A stretch of 6,799 bases of DNA from Clostridia bacterium (GTDB lineage Bacteria > Bacillota > Clostridia > Christensenellales > Aristaeellaceae). The number at the start of each line of letters is the position of its first letter. Position 1 is the stretch's first letter. Shown here piece after piece: positions 1 to 6,075 of the stretch. Under the pieces are notes generated by a model. It did not search any database and was not told the origin of the DNA. It worked only from the letters and a program-made list of their open reading frames with translations. Where the stretch lies: positions 1 through 6,799 of the forward strand of contig JAUNBY010000169.1 in the NCBI GenBank assembly GCA_030526935.1. The letters run 5' to 3'. The position numbers were made by a program, and so were the translations under genes.

Positions 1-10
1 TTACATTTTG

Positions 11-39
11 ATTATACCACAACATTCCGGCGTTTTCAA
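11..39 (-). promoter_or_regulatory. Strong sigma-A promoter firing out of the left edge
   Basis: Read on the minus strand: -35 TTGAAA (39-34), a 17-nt spacer, then a perfect -10 TATAAT (16-11). Transcription would begin near position 4 and leave the window, so it serves an unseen gene or RNA. The -35 lies in the loop of a small hairpin (CGGCG/CGCCG arms) just downstream of the permease stop. That hairpin has no T-run, so it is not a convincing terminator. Confidence 0.7.
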
Positions 40-60
40 GCGCCGCACCGTGATTATCTT

Positions 61-966
61 CTAAAAACCCATGCCGTCTATCAGAAGTCCAAAGCCCATT
101 GCAAACAGCATGGTAAACGCCAGATATATTACAAACCGCCTAAGCCCCAATACGGTCTTGACCGCTCCCAGATTTGTTATTTTGGTCGCGGGACCCGTTA
201 TCATGAACGCCGCGGCGCTTCCCATGCTCATTCCCTGCCAGAGCCATTCCTGCAAAAGGGGTATGGTTCCTCCGCCGCACATATACATCGGAACGCCGAT
301 AGTCGCCGCCATCAGGACGCCAAAGCCCTCGTTGTTTCCAAACAGATTCTCTACCCATTCGGCCGGCACATAACGCTGATACAGAGCCGTCAGCGTTATG
401 CCAAGCAGAAACCATGGGCCTGTAGCCTTGACATTGCGCCAGAGGTTTTTCAGGAAGCGAGCGAGCGGATTGGGATCTACATCCCGGTTCATCGGTTCGG
501 CAAAGCCTTCAAAATTGAAGAACGATTTATTCTTGTAAAATACGCGAATCAGCCACCCCGCGGCTACGCCGCAAAGAAAGCACGCGACAAAGCGAATCCA
601 CAACGCCGTTTGACCGAGAACCGCCGAATAGATAAACAGCTGCGGGTTCAGCAGCACGCTCGACATCATAAACGCCGCGAGATAGTCGTCCCTCACGCCC
701 TGCCTTGAAAATGAAGCCGCGAGAGGAATCGTGCCATACATGCAAAGAGGCGAGGCGATCCCCAAAAGGCTCGCCGGAATAAGGCCGAGTATACCCAGCT
801 TCCTTTGCCCCATCCGGGAGAAGGCGGCGTGAATCTTGCCCTTTCCAAATACGGATATCGCCGACCCCAGCGCGATGCCCAATATATAATAGGGGATGAT
901 CTGCTCAAGCTGTACGCTGAAGTAGTACCATAGATAGATGAACTCACGCCTTAGAACCTGTCCCAA
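61..966 (-). CDS. DUF318/ArsP-type (YraQ-like) membrane permease
   Basis: A 301-residue polytopic inner-membrane protein resembling the PF03773 permease family (formerly DUF318; includes ArsP and putative metal-efflux permeases). Hydrophobic segments fall near residues 23-40, 57-83, 95-140, 183-197, 214-240 and 248-297. The two halves repeat one signature: S-P-L-C75-M-Y-G-T-I-P-L-A at 72-83 and V-P-M-Y-M-C230-G-G-G-T-I-P-L at 225-237, with the half-ending motifs L-L-N-P-Q (105-109) and I-T-G-P-A-T-K (256-262). Cys75, Met76, Met229 and Cys230 in the re-entrant signatures could be soft-metal ligands, but this is inference. Ala-Phe-type loops between halves (141-180) are charged and probably cytoplasmic. 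The start is TTG at 966, chosen because AGAGGTGA sits 6 nt upstream; the nearby ATG is in another frame and gives only a few codons. It follows DUF362 closely behind a hairpin and probably depends on read-through. Substrate unknown. Confidence 0.85.
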   Translation of the reverse strand: MGQVLRREFIYLWYYFSVQLEQIIPYYILGIALGSAISVFGKGKIHAAFSRMGQRKLGILGLIPASLLGIASPLCMYGTIPLAASFSRQGVRDDYLAAFMMSSVLLNPQLFIYSAVLGQTALWIRFVACFLCGVAAGWLIRVFYKNKSFFNFEGFAEPMNRDVDPNPLARFLKNLWRNVKATGPWFLLGITLTALYQRYVPAEWVENLFGNNEGFGVLMAATIGVPMYMCGGGTIPLLQEWLWQGMSMGSAAAFMITGPATKITNLGAVKTVLGLRRFVIYLAFTMLFAMGFGLLIDGMGF

Positions 967-972
967 TTGACA

Positions 973-980
973 TCACCTCT
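973..980 (-). promoter_or_regulatory. Ribosome binding site that fixes a TTG start
   Basis: AGAGGTGA on the minus strand lies 6 nt before the TTG at 966. An ATG overlaps this motif but is out of frame and reaches a stop after nine codons, so TTG is the most likely permease initiator. The site directly follows the T-run of the upstream hairpin, so translation and termination signals nearly touch. Confidence 0.6.
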
Positions 981-981
981 T

Positions 982-1025
982 ATAAAAGCCCCGGCGCTTC
1001 GCAGGTGCGAACAAAGCGCCGGGGC
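982..1025 (-). terminator. Intrinsic terminator or attenuator after the DUF362 gene
   Basis: Perfect 12-bp arms GCCCCGGCGCTT (988-999) and AAGCGCCGGGGC (1014-1025) enclose a smaller nested hairpin TTCGCA/TGCGAA. On the minus strand the stem is followed by TTTTAT (987-982), the classical Rho-independent form. It lies 15 nt past the DUF362 stop and only a few bases before the permease ribosome site. With no space for a separate promoter, it probably attenuates rather than fully ends transcription. Confidence 0.8.
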
Positions 1026-1040
1026 AGGTTGCGGGCATAT

Positions 1041-1985
1041 CTAGTCGATGCTGACCAGATTGTATTCACGGCTCCCAAAGCCAATTTCAGCGGCGTGTTC
1101 AAGCGTATGTATACCGTTGCGGCTTTCCATGCGCTGTATGAGGGAATCGCCATCCTCAGCGGCGTACACAAGGTCAACGCACGCCTGATCCAGCGCCACC
1201 GGATCGAGTGAAGCAAGTATTCCAATATCGTGCATGTCGGGTTCAGCGGGGTTGCCGTCGCAGTCGCAGTCCACGCTCAGGCGGTTCATTACGTTTATAT
1301 ATATGGCGTTTTCTCCGTTTCCAAAGTAGTCCACGACGGAATTAGCGGCCTCGGCCATGGCCTCAAGAAACGCGTCCTGTTCACCGCCCCAGGGACTTGT
1401 CATGCTTGTGCCGCCGGAGTGTATCCAACTCTTTCCCTCGCTTGACGCGCAGCCTATGGAAAGGTTCTTGATAGCTCCGCCGAAGCCCGCCATGGCGTGT
1501 CCCTTAAAGTGGGACAGGACAACCAGAAAGTCGTAATTGGCGAGATTGGCGCCTACGTAGTTCTCGGTCAAAACCGTTCCTCCGGTGACGGGCAGCGTCA
1601 TGGAGCCGTTTTCATCCATTATATCCACGTTGGCGATCGCGGTATATCCGTGATCCTCGGCGACCTGATAGTGCATGGCGGTCGAGGCGCGCTGTCCTCC
1701 ATAGGCGGTATTGCACTCGACTATGGAACCGTTCACCGCCTGCACGAAGTCGCCTATGAGCTCCACTCGCAGGTAGTTGCTTCCAGGCTCCCCTGTTGAG
1801 ATTTTGACCGCCACGTTTTCACCGGCGACCTCCCGTCCAAGCGCCTCATAGATGGCCATAAGTCCCTGCGAAGATATGTCGCTCGTCATATAAACGACTG
1901 GGGCTTCGCTCGGTTCCGCCGAAGCCGCGGCGGACAACGAAAATGTCATCATAAGAATCAGTGCCAGGGCGATTATTCTTACCAT
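1041..1985 (-). CDS. Sec-exported DUF362-domain protein without ferredoxin insert
   Basis: A 314-residue protein with a typical Sec signal peptide (charged VR, hydrophobic 4-20, likely cleavage after Ala-Ser-Ala23). The mature part matches DUF362 (PF04015), a family of uncertain function. Landmarks are F-L-V-V-L-S-H-F-K-G-H (153-163), G-F-G-G-A-I-K-N-L-S-I-G-C179, the D-C240-D-C242-D stretch, D-I-G-I-L-A-S-L-D-P-V-A-L-D-Q-A (253-268) and G-S-R-E-Y-N-L near the end. Cytosolic relatives usually carry a two-cluster 4Fe-4S ferredoxin segment between the 'GCAS..GK..H' motif and the following helix. Here that gap is only about 20 residues (roughly 183-203) with no cysteine. The N-terminus is clear: ATG at 1985 with AGGAGGG upstream. 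It sits between an exported flavin reductase and a permease. A metal- or thiolate-binding role for Cys179/240/242 is possible but unproven. Confidence 0.85.
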   Translation of the reverse strand: MVRIIALALILMMTFSLSAAASAEPSEAPVVYMTSDISSQGLMAIYEALGREVAGENVAVKISTGEPGSNYLRVELIGDFVQAVNGSIVECNTAYGGQRASTAMHYQVAEDHGYTAIANVDIMDENGSMTLPVTGGTVLTENYVGANLANYDFLVVLSHFKGHAMAGFGGAIKNLSIGCASSEGKSWIHSGGTSMTSPWGGEQDAFLEAMAEAANSVVDYFGNGENAIYINVMNRLSVDCDCDGNPAEPDMHDIGILASLDPVALDQACVDLVYAAEDGDSLIQRMESRNGIHTLEHAAEIGFGSREYNLVSID

Positions 1986-2075
1986 ATGATTCCCTCCTTG
2001 TGCGTTTTCTCGCTATGTCGCGAACGTCTTAACATCAACGCGATATATTTATTTTACCCTGACGGCCATCATCAC

Positions 2076-2104
2076 GCTATAGTTATTCAGACTTTTTCTT
2101 TCAA
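2076..2104 (-). promoter_or_regulatory. Candidate promoter for the DUF362 gene
   Basis: Minus-strand -35 TTGAAA (2104-2099), 17-nt spacer, -10 TATAGC (2081-2076), giving a leader of about 85 nt before the ATG at 1985. The -10 is imperfect. The 338-bp gap 1986-2323 otherwise holds the hairpin at 2196-2232 and no convincing coding sequence or RNA gene. With the hairpin behind it, this promoter would let DUF362 be expressed apart from the reductase. Confidence 0.4.
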
Positions 2105-2195
2105 AATAGCGAGACTTTTCGGAAAACACGTTCCATATTTATCAAGTGCCTTCACAGTAATGCCCTACGGGAATCATGTGAGGTGACGGCAATAC

Positions 2196-2232
2196 AAAAC
2201 GATCCGCCCGATGTTTTCGAGCGGATCGTTTT
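2196..2232 (-). terminator. Rho-independent terminator after the FAD reductase gene
   Basis: Perfect 12-bp arms AAAACGATCCGC (2196-2207) and GCGGATCGTTTT (2221-2232) around a 13-nt loop. The flanking A and T runs belong to the arms, so it can act in either direction. It lies about 90 bp past the reductase stop on the minus strand, the only transcript known to arrive here, and probably ends most of that message before DUF362. Confidence 0.8.
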
Positions 2233-2323
2233 ATGTCGTTATTATTTGCCTGAACAGCGTCGGCAACCTGCATCTTTTCAGTTTTCGGCTTATGCCGTCA
2301 TGTTCCTCAGAGGCGTCATGGCA

Positions 2324-4243
2324 TCAAAGTCCCGCTTGAGCCATTGCGTCCGCCAAGGCTTCCATAAACGCCCGGCTCGTGACGGTCGCGCCCGATATGG
2401 CGTCAAGGGCGCTTGATTGCGTCGCGAGAGCCTGTTCGATGAGCGGCTGGAAAGCCGGTCCGCCTATGGATTCGGTTTCCGTCTGTTTTACCACTTCAAT
2501 AGCCGTCATTTTTCCTCCCTCGACGGTAATCATCACCTGCACCATGCCGCCCATACCATTTTGCGAAACGCCCGTAAACTGATTATCCCGCAGATCCATA
2601 TCCACTTGTTCTACAATCAGGTCAGACGGCGAAGAACCTATGGTATATTCAAGGTTAGACTCGACGGCAGCGCCATCGTAAGCGGGAAGCGTCTGATTAT
2701 CCAGAGCGGCGTTTCTGCCCGCCAACTGTCCGAAGATAATGCACTCCGTGGTTCCGCCGCCGCCCTCGCGCAAATGCGCGTAGAAGCTTCCGCACTCTCC
2801 AGCGCCGTAAAGATGCGGTATCGGCTCGCCTTGAGGGTTCAGTATCTGCATACGGGCGTTCTTGCGGGGGCCGCCCCTTGTGGCGTGGAAGCCGGGAAGT
2901 ATTTTTAAGGCGTAATACGGGCCTTGTCCAAACTTCTCCATTGTGGAGGTGTCCCGTCCGGTAAGATAGTCCTTGCCCAGGTCTATGTAAGCGGCAAAAT
3001 CGTCTATAGTCTCCTGCAGCTTGGCGGCGTCCATATCCAGTTTACCCGCAAGCTCCGCTACCGTTTCAGCGGATATAAACTTATGCAGATATTCATCAAG
3101 ACAGCCATCTTCCACGATTTGAGCGTATTTATTGGCGTCGCATATAATATATGACCGTTCCGCCCAGCGAGCGTTGTAGAATCCTCCGCCCCAGCCCAGC
3201 TTGCCGTGCTTGGCCACGCTCGTCTCGTTAATGAATCGGGTTCCACCCTTCGTCACCGCCATGACCGCGCCGCTCTTCATAGGCGTTTTGTTGAACATGG
3301 AGTTTGTCGTCACCAGTTTATCTTCGTCAATCTCAGGAACGGCCGAGCCAAACGGCCCCATCACGCCGTCGTAAGCCCACATATGCCACATATCGGCTCC
3401 CACTTCCTGAGCCATCTTGATTCCGTCGCCCCTGTTATAGGGCGTAGCCATATTGACGCCCTCCTGTATAGCCAGATACTGCTGCATCATATCGCGGTTG
3501 TTCTCAAACCCTCCGCAGCACAGAACGACGCCGTTGAGAGCGCATATGTTCAAAAGCTTACCATCGCGCTGTACCTGAACGCCAAGCACCGCCTTGGTAT
3601 CCGGCGCCTGAATTATATGCTTCGCCGGGGTATTCAGCCACAAATCGATTCTATCCGCCATTTTTACGCAGCAGTTCTTTATGAACTTCCACATATAGGC
3701 GTCGCCTCTGGCGTTGTGCATTGCGTATTCACTGCGATTTTCTATGCCGTCGAAATCATATTCCGCGTGCAGTCCAAACTCTTCCGCGTTTGTGAAAAGG
3801 CTGCGATCCGCGCCCATTGATTCAAGTATATTGCCCGTATTTGTAACGCCTTCGCACCAGGCGCGCAAAAGGTCATCGTCGACGTCGTAACCCGCAAACT
3901 GCGCCTTGGTATAGCTATAAGCCGAATCAAAATCAGTGAACTCAAGAAACATTTGACCCGATAGCCTAAAATTGCCGCCATCCTCCCCTTCGGGAGCCGC
4001 GTCCACCGCCAATACGCTCACGCCCTCTTTGGCGGCGGCATAAGCCGCGTTAGCGCCCGCTCCGCCAAAGCCTATGACAATCACATCGTATTGTCCATCC
4101 CAGGCGATTGTGTCGGCGTAGGTATGCCCTGCCGCTTCGCTTTGCGCCGATGCGATGCCGGGAAGCACATGCATTCCCGCCAAACCCAGGCCAGCGGTCG
4201 CGGCGCCTTTGAGAAAGCTCCTGCGTGAAATTGGTTTATGCAT
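2324..4243 (-). CDS. Tat-exported FAD/FMN reductase of the fumarate reductase flavoprotein family
   Basis: A 639-residue flavoenzyme predicted to reduce a C=C bond (fumarate- or urocanate-like) outside the membrane. A Tat signal S-R-R-S-F-L-K (6-12) is followed by a likely Ala-Ser-Ala33 cleavage site. The FAD domain (52-~530) opens with D-V-I-V-I-G-F-G-G-A-G (53-63); G-K-D..G-R430 fits the family's catalytic proton-donor Arg. H453-A-T-R-G-G-P and L-Y-G-A-G-E-C (478-484) mark the active-site and FAD-binding end. The C-terminal FMN-binding domain (~565-639) ends in D614-A-I-S-G-A-T620, the motif for covalent FMN attachment by ApbE. There is no CxxCH, so no haem. The usual H-x-T-M-G-G is H-A-T-R-G-G, so the substrate may differ from fumarate. 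ATG has GGAGG upstream. A LysR gene is divergent, implying inducible expression. No ApbE gene is visible here. Family call is strong; substrate is not known. Confidence 0.92.
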   Translation of the reverse strand: MHKPISRRSFLKGAATAGLGLAGMHVLPGIASAQSEAAGHTYADTIAWDGQYDVIVIGFGGAGANAAYAAAKEGVSVLAVDAAPEGEDGGNFRLSGQMFLEFTDFDSAYSYTKAQFAGYDVDDDLLRAWCEGVTNTGNILESMGADRSLFTNAEEFGLHAEYDFDGIENRSEYAMHNARGDAYMWKFIKNCCVKMADRIDLWLNTPAKHIIQAPDTKAVLGVQVQRDGKLLNICALNGVVLCCGGFENNRDMMQQYLAIQEGVNMATPYNRGDGIKMAQEVGADMWHMWAYDGVMGPFGSAVPEIDEDKLVTTNSMFNKTPMKSGAVMAVTKGGTRFINETSVAKHGKLGWGGGFYNARWAERSYIICDANKYAQIVEDGCLDEYLHKFISAETVAELAGKLDMDAAKLQETIDDFAAYIDLGKDYLTGRDTSTMEKFGQGPYYALKILPGFHATRGGPRKNARMQILNPQGEPIPHLYGAGECGSFYAHLREGGGGTTECIIFGQLAGRNAALDNQTLPAYDGAAVESNLEYTIGSSPSDLIVEQVDMDLRDNQFTGVSQNGMGGMVQVMITVEGGKMTAIEVVKQTETESIGGPAFQPLIEQALATQSSALDAISGATVTSRAFMEALADAMAQAGL

Positions 4244-4273
4244 AGATACCCTCCTGGATAATTATTTGTATTC

Positions 4274-4302
4274 AGTATAATATTTTCATACTTGAATGAG
4301 AA
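4274..4302 (-). promoter_or_regulatory. Promoter of the FAD reductase gene
   Basis: Minus-strand -35 TTCTCA (4302-4297), 17-nt spacer, -10 TATACT (4279-4274), placing the start about 25 nt before the ATG at 4243. The -35 is weak, as expected of an activator-dependent promoter. Its -35 abuts and overlaps by one base the -35 of the divergent LysR promoter, so the two probably compete or are co-controlled. Confidence 0.55.
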
Positions 4303-4320
4303 TGAGAAATATGTTACTAT
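4292..4320 (+). promoter_or_regulatory. Promoter of the LysR regulator gene
   Basis: Plus-strand -35 TTGAAT (4292-4297), exactly 17 nt, then -10 TACTAT (4315-4320). The predicted start, near 4327, falls inside the dyad at 4323-4341, so bound regulator would block it. This fits negative autoregulation, typical of LysR proteins. Confidence 0.65.
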
Positions 4321-4322
4321 AG

Positions 4323-4341
4323 CGTCAACGAGGTGTTGACG
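4323..4341. promoter_or_regulatory. Dyad operator, probable LysR-type binding site
   Basis: CGTCAACgaggtGTTGACG is a perfect 7-bp inverted repeat with a 5-nt centre, lying at the predicted LysR gene start and about 80 bp before the reductase ATG. LysR boxes are often 15-bp interrupted dyads; the core TCAAC-N5-GTTGA has that size, though not the strict T-N11-A spacing. The centre also contains GAGGTG, so occlusion of translation is a second possibility. Confidence 0.5.
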
Positions 4342-4348
4342 AAGATAT

Positions 4349-5218
4349 ATGAACAGCGACTACATTAGAACATTTTTAACCGTTTGCGAGGTTGGAAGCT
4401 TTTCCGCCGCGGAGGAAAAGCTGTTCATATCCAAGCAGGCGATCATGAAACAGATCAATCTCCTCGAAAAAGAAGCAGGAACACAGCTTCTTCGTCGCGG
4501 ACATCGCGGAGTAAGCGCGACCGCGGCGGGAGCGGTATTTCGCCATTGGGCCATCCAGCTCATTCAGCAGGAGAGCATGATGCTTGCGCAAACCAGAAAG
4601 GCGGGCGGAAACGCCGCGAGGCTGCGTTTGGTAAGTATAGATTACCATGTCATTTTAAGCCCGGTTACGACGGCTTACACCCAACGATATCCCGAGGTGC
4701 GCATCGAGACGGTTTTTCATCCGACGACGCTTGAGGCTCATCTTGTGGAACAGGACATTATCGATGTAGGCGATACTTTGTTTTCCCCCGAATACAATAA
4801 CGGTCATCTCCGGTATGAAGCGCTTATTGACATGCCGTATTTTTGCATATCGCCCAGGGCATTCGAGACTGACGTCATACAGCCTCAGGCGCTTACATCC
4901 CCGGTTGTAGACGCGCGCGAATTCTGCGACTACTACGGATTCCACCTCGAAGCCCTTAAGGCAATATTTCCGCATCTGGAAGTGATTCACAGCAAGGAAC
5001 GGCGAATCGCCATAATATATCAGGCATTAAGCGCGGGCAAAACAGTTGTCACCGCCTCCACCTTTGCAAGGCGCATAACCGGCTTTTTCATCGCCAATCT
5101 GCAATTGGACTTTCAACAGGAATGCGGCGTCGTCTACAGAGCCGACGCCGGAAAAGAGGTTATGGATTATGTAGCCCTCGCGCGGGAAATTTACATAACG
5201 CGAAAAGCGCGCGGTTAA
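4349..5218 (+). CDS. LysR-family transcriptional regulator
   Basis: A 289-residue cytoplasmic regulator of normal LysR length. Residues 1-60 form the winged helix-turn-helix: F-S-A-A-E-E-K-L-F-I-S-K-Q-A-I-M-K-Q-I-N-L-L-E (18-40) has the usual spacing, including the conserved Ala-Ala and Gln, followed by L-L-R-R-G-H-R-G-V-S-A-T-A-A-G (48-61). A linker helix (62-88) leads to a periplasmic-binding-like effector domain (about 90-289), which starts at R-L-R-L-V-S. The effector domain is more diverged than the DNA-binding domain, so its ligand cannot be guessed; the reductase substrate is the obvious candidate. ATG at 4349 has a modest GAAG 4 nt upstream and a stronger AGGTG at 4331-4335, slightly too far. 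It is divergent from the reductase, the usual arrangement for a LysR activator and its target. The stop lies 13 bp from the convergent next gene. Confidence 0.93.
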   Translation: MNSDYIRTFLTVCEVGSFSAAEEKLFISKQAIMKQINLLEKEAGTQLLRRGHRGVSATAAGAVFRHWAIQLIQQESMMLAQTRKAGGNAARLRLVSIDYHVILSPVTTAYTQRYPEVRIETVFHPTTLEAHLVEQDIIDVGDTLFSPEYNNGHLRYEALIDMPYFCISPRAFETDVIQPQALTSPVVDAREFCDYYGFHLEALKAIFPHLEVIHSKERRIAIIYQALSAGKTVVTASTFARRITGFFIANLQLDFQQECGVVYRADAGKEVMDYVALAREIYITRKARG

Positions 5219-5231
5219 ACGCGTCAGAAAA

Positions 5232-5834
5232 TCAGACTATTTTTTCAAAGTCGTACGCCGGATGCTTGCACGTCGGGCAAATGAAATCAGTGGGCAGATT
5301 TTCTCCTTCATATACGTATCCGCAGATCTTGCAGCGCCAGCCCCCGGCTTTCTTTTCGGGCTTGGGCTTTACCGCCGCGAAGTAGTATTCATAGGTCATG
5401 GGCTTTTTCTCGCTCGTCGTCTCGGCGTCGATTACATCGGCGATGAACATCGTATGCGTGCCAAGGTCGTGCATGGCTATAACGCGCCCCGAAACGTATG
5501 CGCATATATGCTCCGGCAGATAAATCAGGCCGTTTTCACTGCGAGACTCGAATCCGCCCTGTCCAAATTTGTCTGCCGTTCGCCCGCTCTGAAATCCAAA
5601 GTGCTTAAATATCGCAAACGGCGCGCTCTGATCGAGCATCGATACGTTGAACTGTCCGGACGCCGCTATCATATCGTGGGTATAGTTCTGCTTGTTGACG
5701 GTTATCGATACCCGGCACGGCTGGCTCGTCACCTGCGAAAGCGTGTTGATTATGCAACCATTATCCTTATTTTCGTCGCGCGAAGTCAGCACGTATAAAC
5801 CATAGGATATATTGAACAGTGCGTTGATATTCAT
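5232..5834 (-). CDS. hrb: Flavin reductase-rubredoxin fusion (high-molecular-weight rubredoxin type)
   Basis: A 200-residue cytoplasmic redox protein with two domains. Residues 1-~155 form a flavin reductase-like FMN-binding domain (I-S-Y-G-L-Y-V-L-T-S at 9-18, then N-T-L-S-Q-V-T-S-Q-P, a common flavin-site stretch). Residues ~166-200 form a rubredoxin: C168-K-I-C171-G-Y-V-Y and C186-P-T-C189, with four cysteines for one iron. In clostridia such fusions take electrons from NAD(P)H-linked donors and pass them to diiron flavoproteins in oxygen and NO detoxification, or to ferric iron or flavins; which applies here is unknown. ATG at 5834 is preferred over 5840 because GGGAGG ends directly before 5840, leaving a normal 6-nt gap to 5834, and the family begins MNIxALF. 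It converges on the LysR gene, so it is probably not part of that regulon, although it could supply reduced flavin. Confidence 0.9.
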   Translation of the reverse strand: MNINALFNISYGLYVLTSRDENKDNGCIINTLSQVTSQPCRVSITVNKQNYTHDMIAASGQFNVSMLDQSAPFAIFKHFGFQSGRTADKFGQGGFESRSENGLIYLPEHICAYVSGRVIAMHDLGTHTMFIADVIDAETTSEKKPMTYEYYFAAVKPKPEKKAGGWRCKICGYVYEGENLPTDFICPTCKHPAYDFEKIV

Positions 5835-5840
5835 TTTCAT

Positions 5841-5846
5841 CCTCCC
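5841..5846 (-). promoter_or_regulatory. Ribosome binding site deciding the rubredoxin fusion start
   Basis: GGGAGG on the minus strand touches the ATG at 5840, too close for use, but is 6 nt from the ATG at 5834. The later ATG is therefore the probable initiator. Confidence 0.6.
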
Positions 5847-5862
5847 GCTTCAAATATGATTA

Positions 5863-5890
5863 TTTATACCCGTACCGCCTCGCGGGTAAA
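5863..5890 (-). promoter_or_regulatory. Candidate promoter with an embedded dyad upstream of the rubredoxin fusion
   Basis: Minus-strand -35 TTTACC (5890-5885), 16-nt spacer, -10 TATAAA (5868-5863). The inverted repeat TACCCG (5867-5872)/CGGGTA (5883-5888) spans the spacer, so a bound dimer would cover both hexamers. The leader would be only about 22 nt. Fairly weak by sequence alone. Confidence 0.4.
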
Positions 5891-5915
5891 CATGGCCTTT
5901 TGACCTGCGCCTGCC

Positions 5916-6049
5916 CCGTCCTCAAGACGGTAATACGCCCTGCCATCCGCGATATTCCGTTGCCACGCGGATGTCATCAGGCGGGTCAGACCCCGCGCGG
6001 CGGAGGGGCTGACCCAGCCAGAGAGCATGGCATGGCAACCACTCCATGT
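5916..6049. other. Hairpin-rich intergenic region, possible structured repeat or RNA
   Basis: Nested inverted repeats: CCGTC/GACGG (5916-5930); CATCCGCG/CGCGGATG (5944-5951, 5966-5973, perfect); GGGTCAG plus CCCC pairing with GGGG plus CTGACCC (5983-6015, 11 bp with one bulged A); GTTGCCA (5959-5965) pairing with TGGCAAC (6033-6039). The GTTGCCA arm lies in the loop of the second hairpin, so the pairings are alternative or pseudoknotted. A minus-strand open frame runs through, ending at 5866 in A-D-G-R-A-Y-Y-R-L-E-D-G, but it has no start or ribosome site I can defend. I do not recognise a known RNA family. Confidence 0.5.
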
Positions 6050-6075
6050 AAAAAAACCTTCCAGTTCCGTCCGAC

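Noticed and set aside
1986..2186. 66-codon plus-strand frame in the gap upstream of DUF362
   Set aside because: Its ATG overlaps the DUF362 start region in reverse, it has no ribosome site, and the promoter and leader of DUF362 explain the stretch.
2280..2323. Hairpins CGGC-TTAT-GCCG and ATGCC..GGCAT just past the reductase stop
   Set aside because: Short or imperfect stems without a T-run; the strong hairpin at 2196-2232 is the better terminator.
3206..3820. 204-codon plus-strand open frame opposite the reductase gene
   Set aside because: It lies wholly antisense to a well-supported flavoprotein, has no ribosome site, and its composition reads like a reverse-strand shadow of GC-rich codons.
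5198..5245. Possible terminator between the convergent LysR and rubredoxin-fusion genes
   Set aside because: A T-run exists at 5240-5245, but the only hairpin before it is a 4-5 bp CGCG stem set too far away, and the GTCAG..CAGAC stretch is not a true inverted repeat.
5262..5798. 178-codon plus-strand open frame over the rubredoxin fusion
   Set aside because: Antisense to a gene with clear flavin and rubredoxin motifs; no start signal and no recognisable domain.
5971..5979. ATGTCATCA shared with the MITE end, hinting at a second MITE copy
   Set aside because: Only nine bases match and no partner inverted end or flanking duplication is found, so chance is not excluded.
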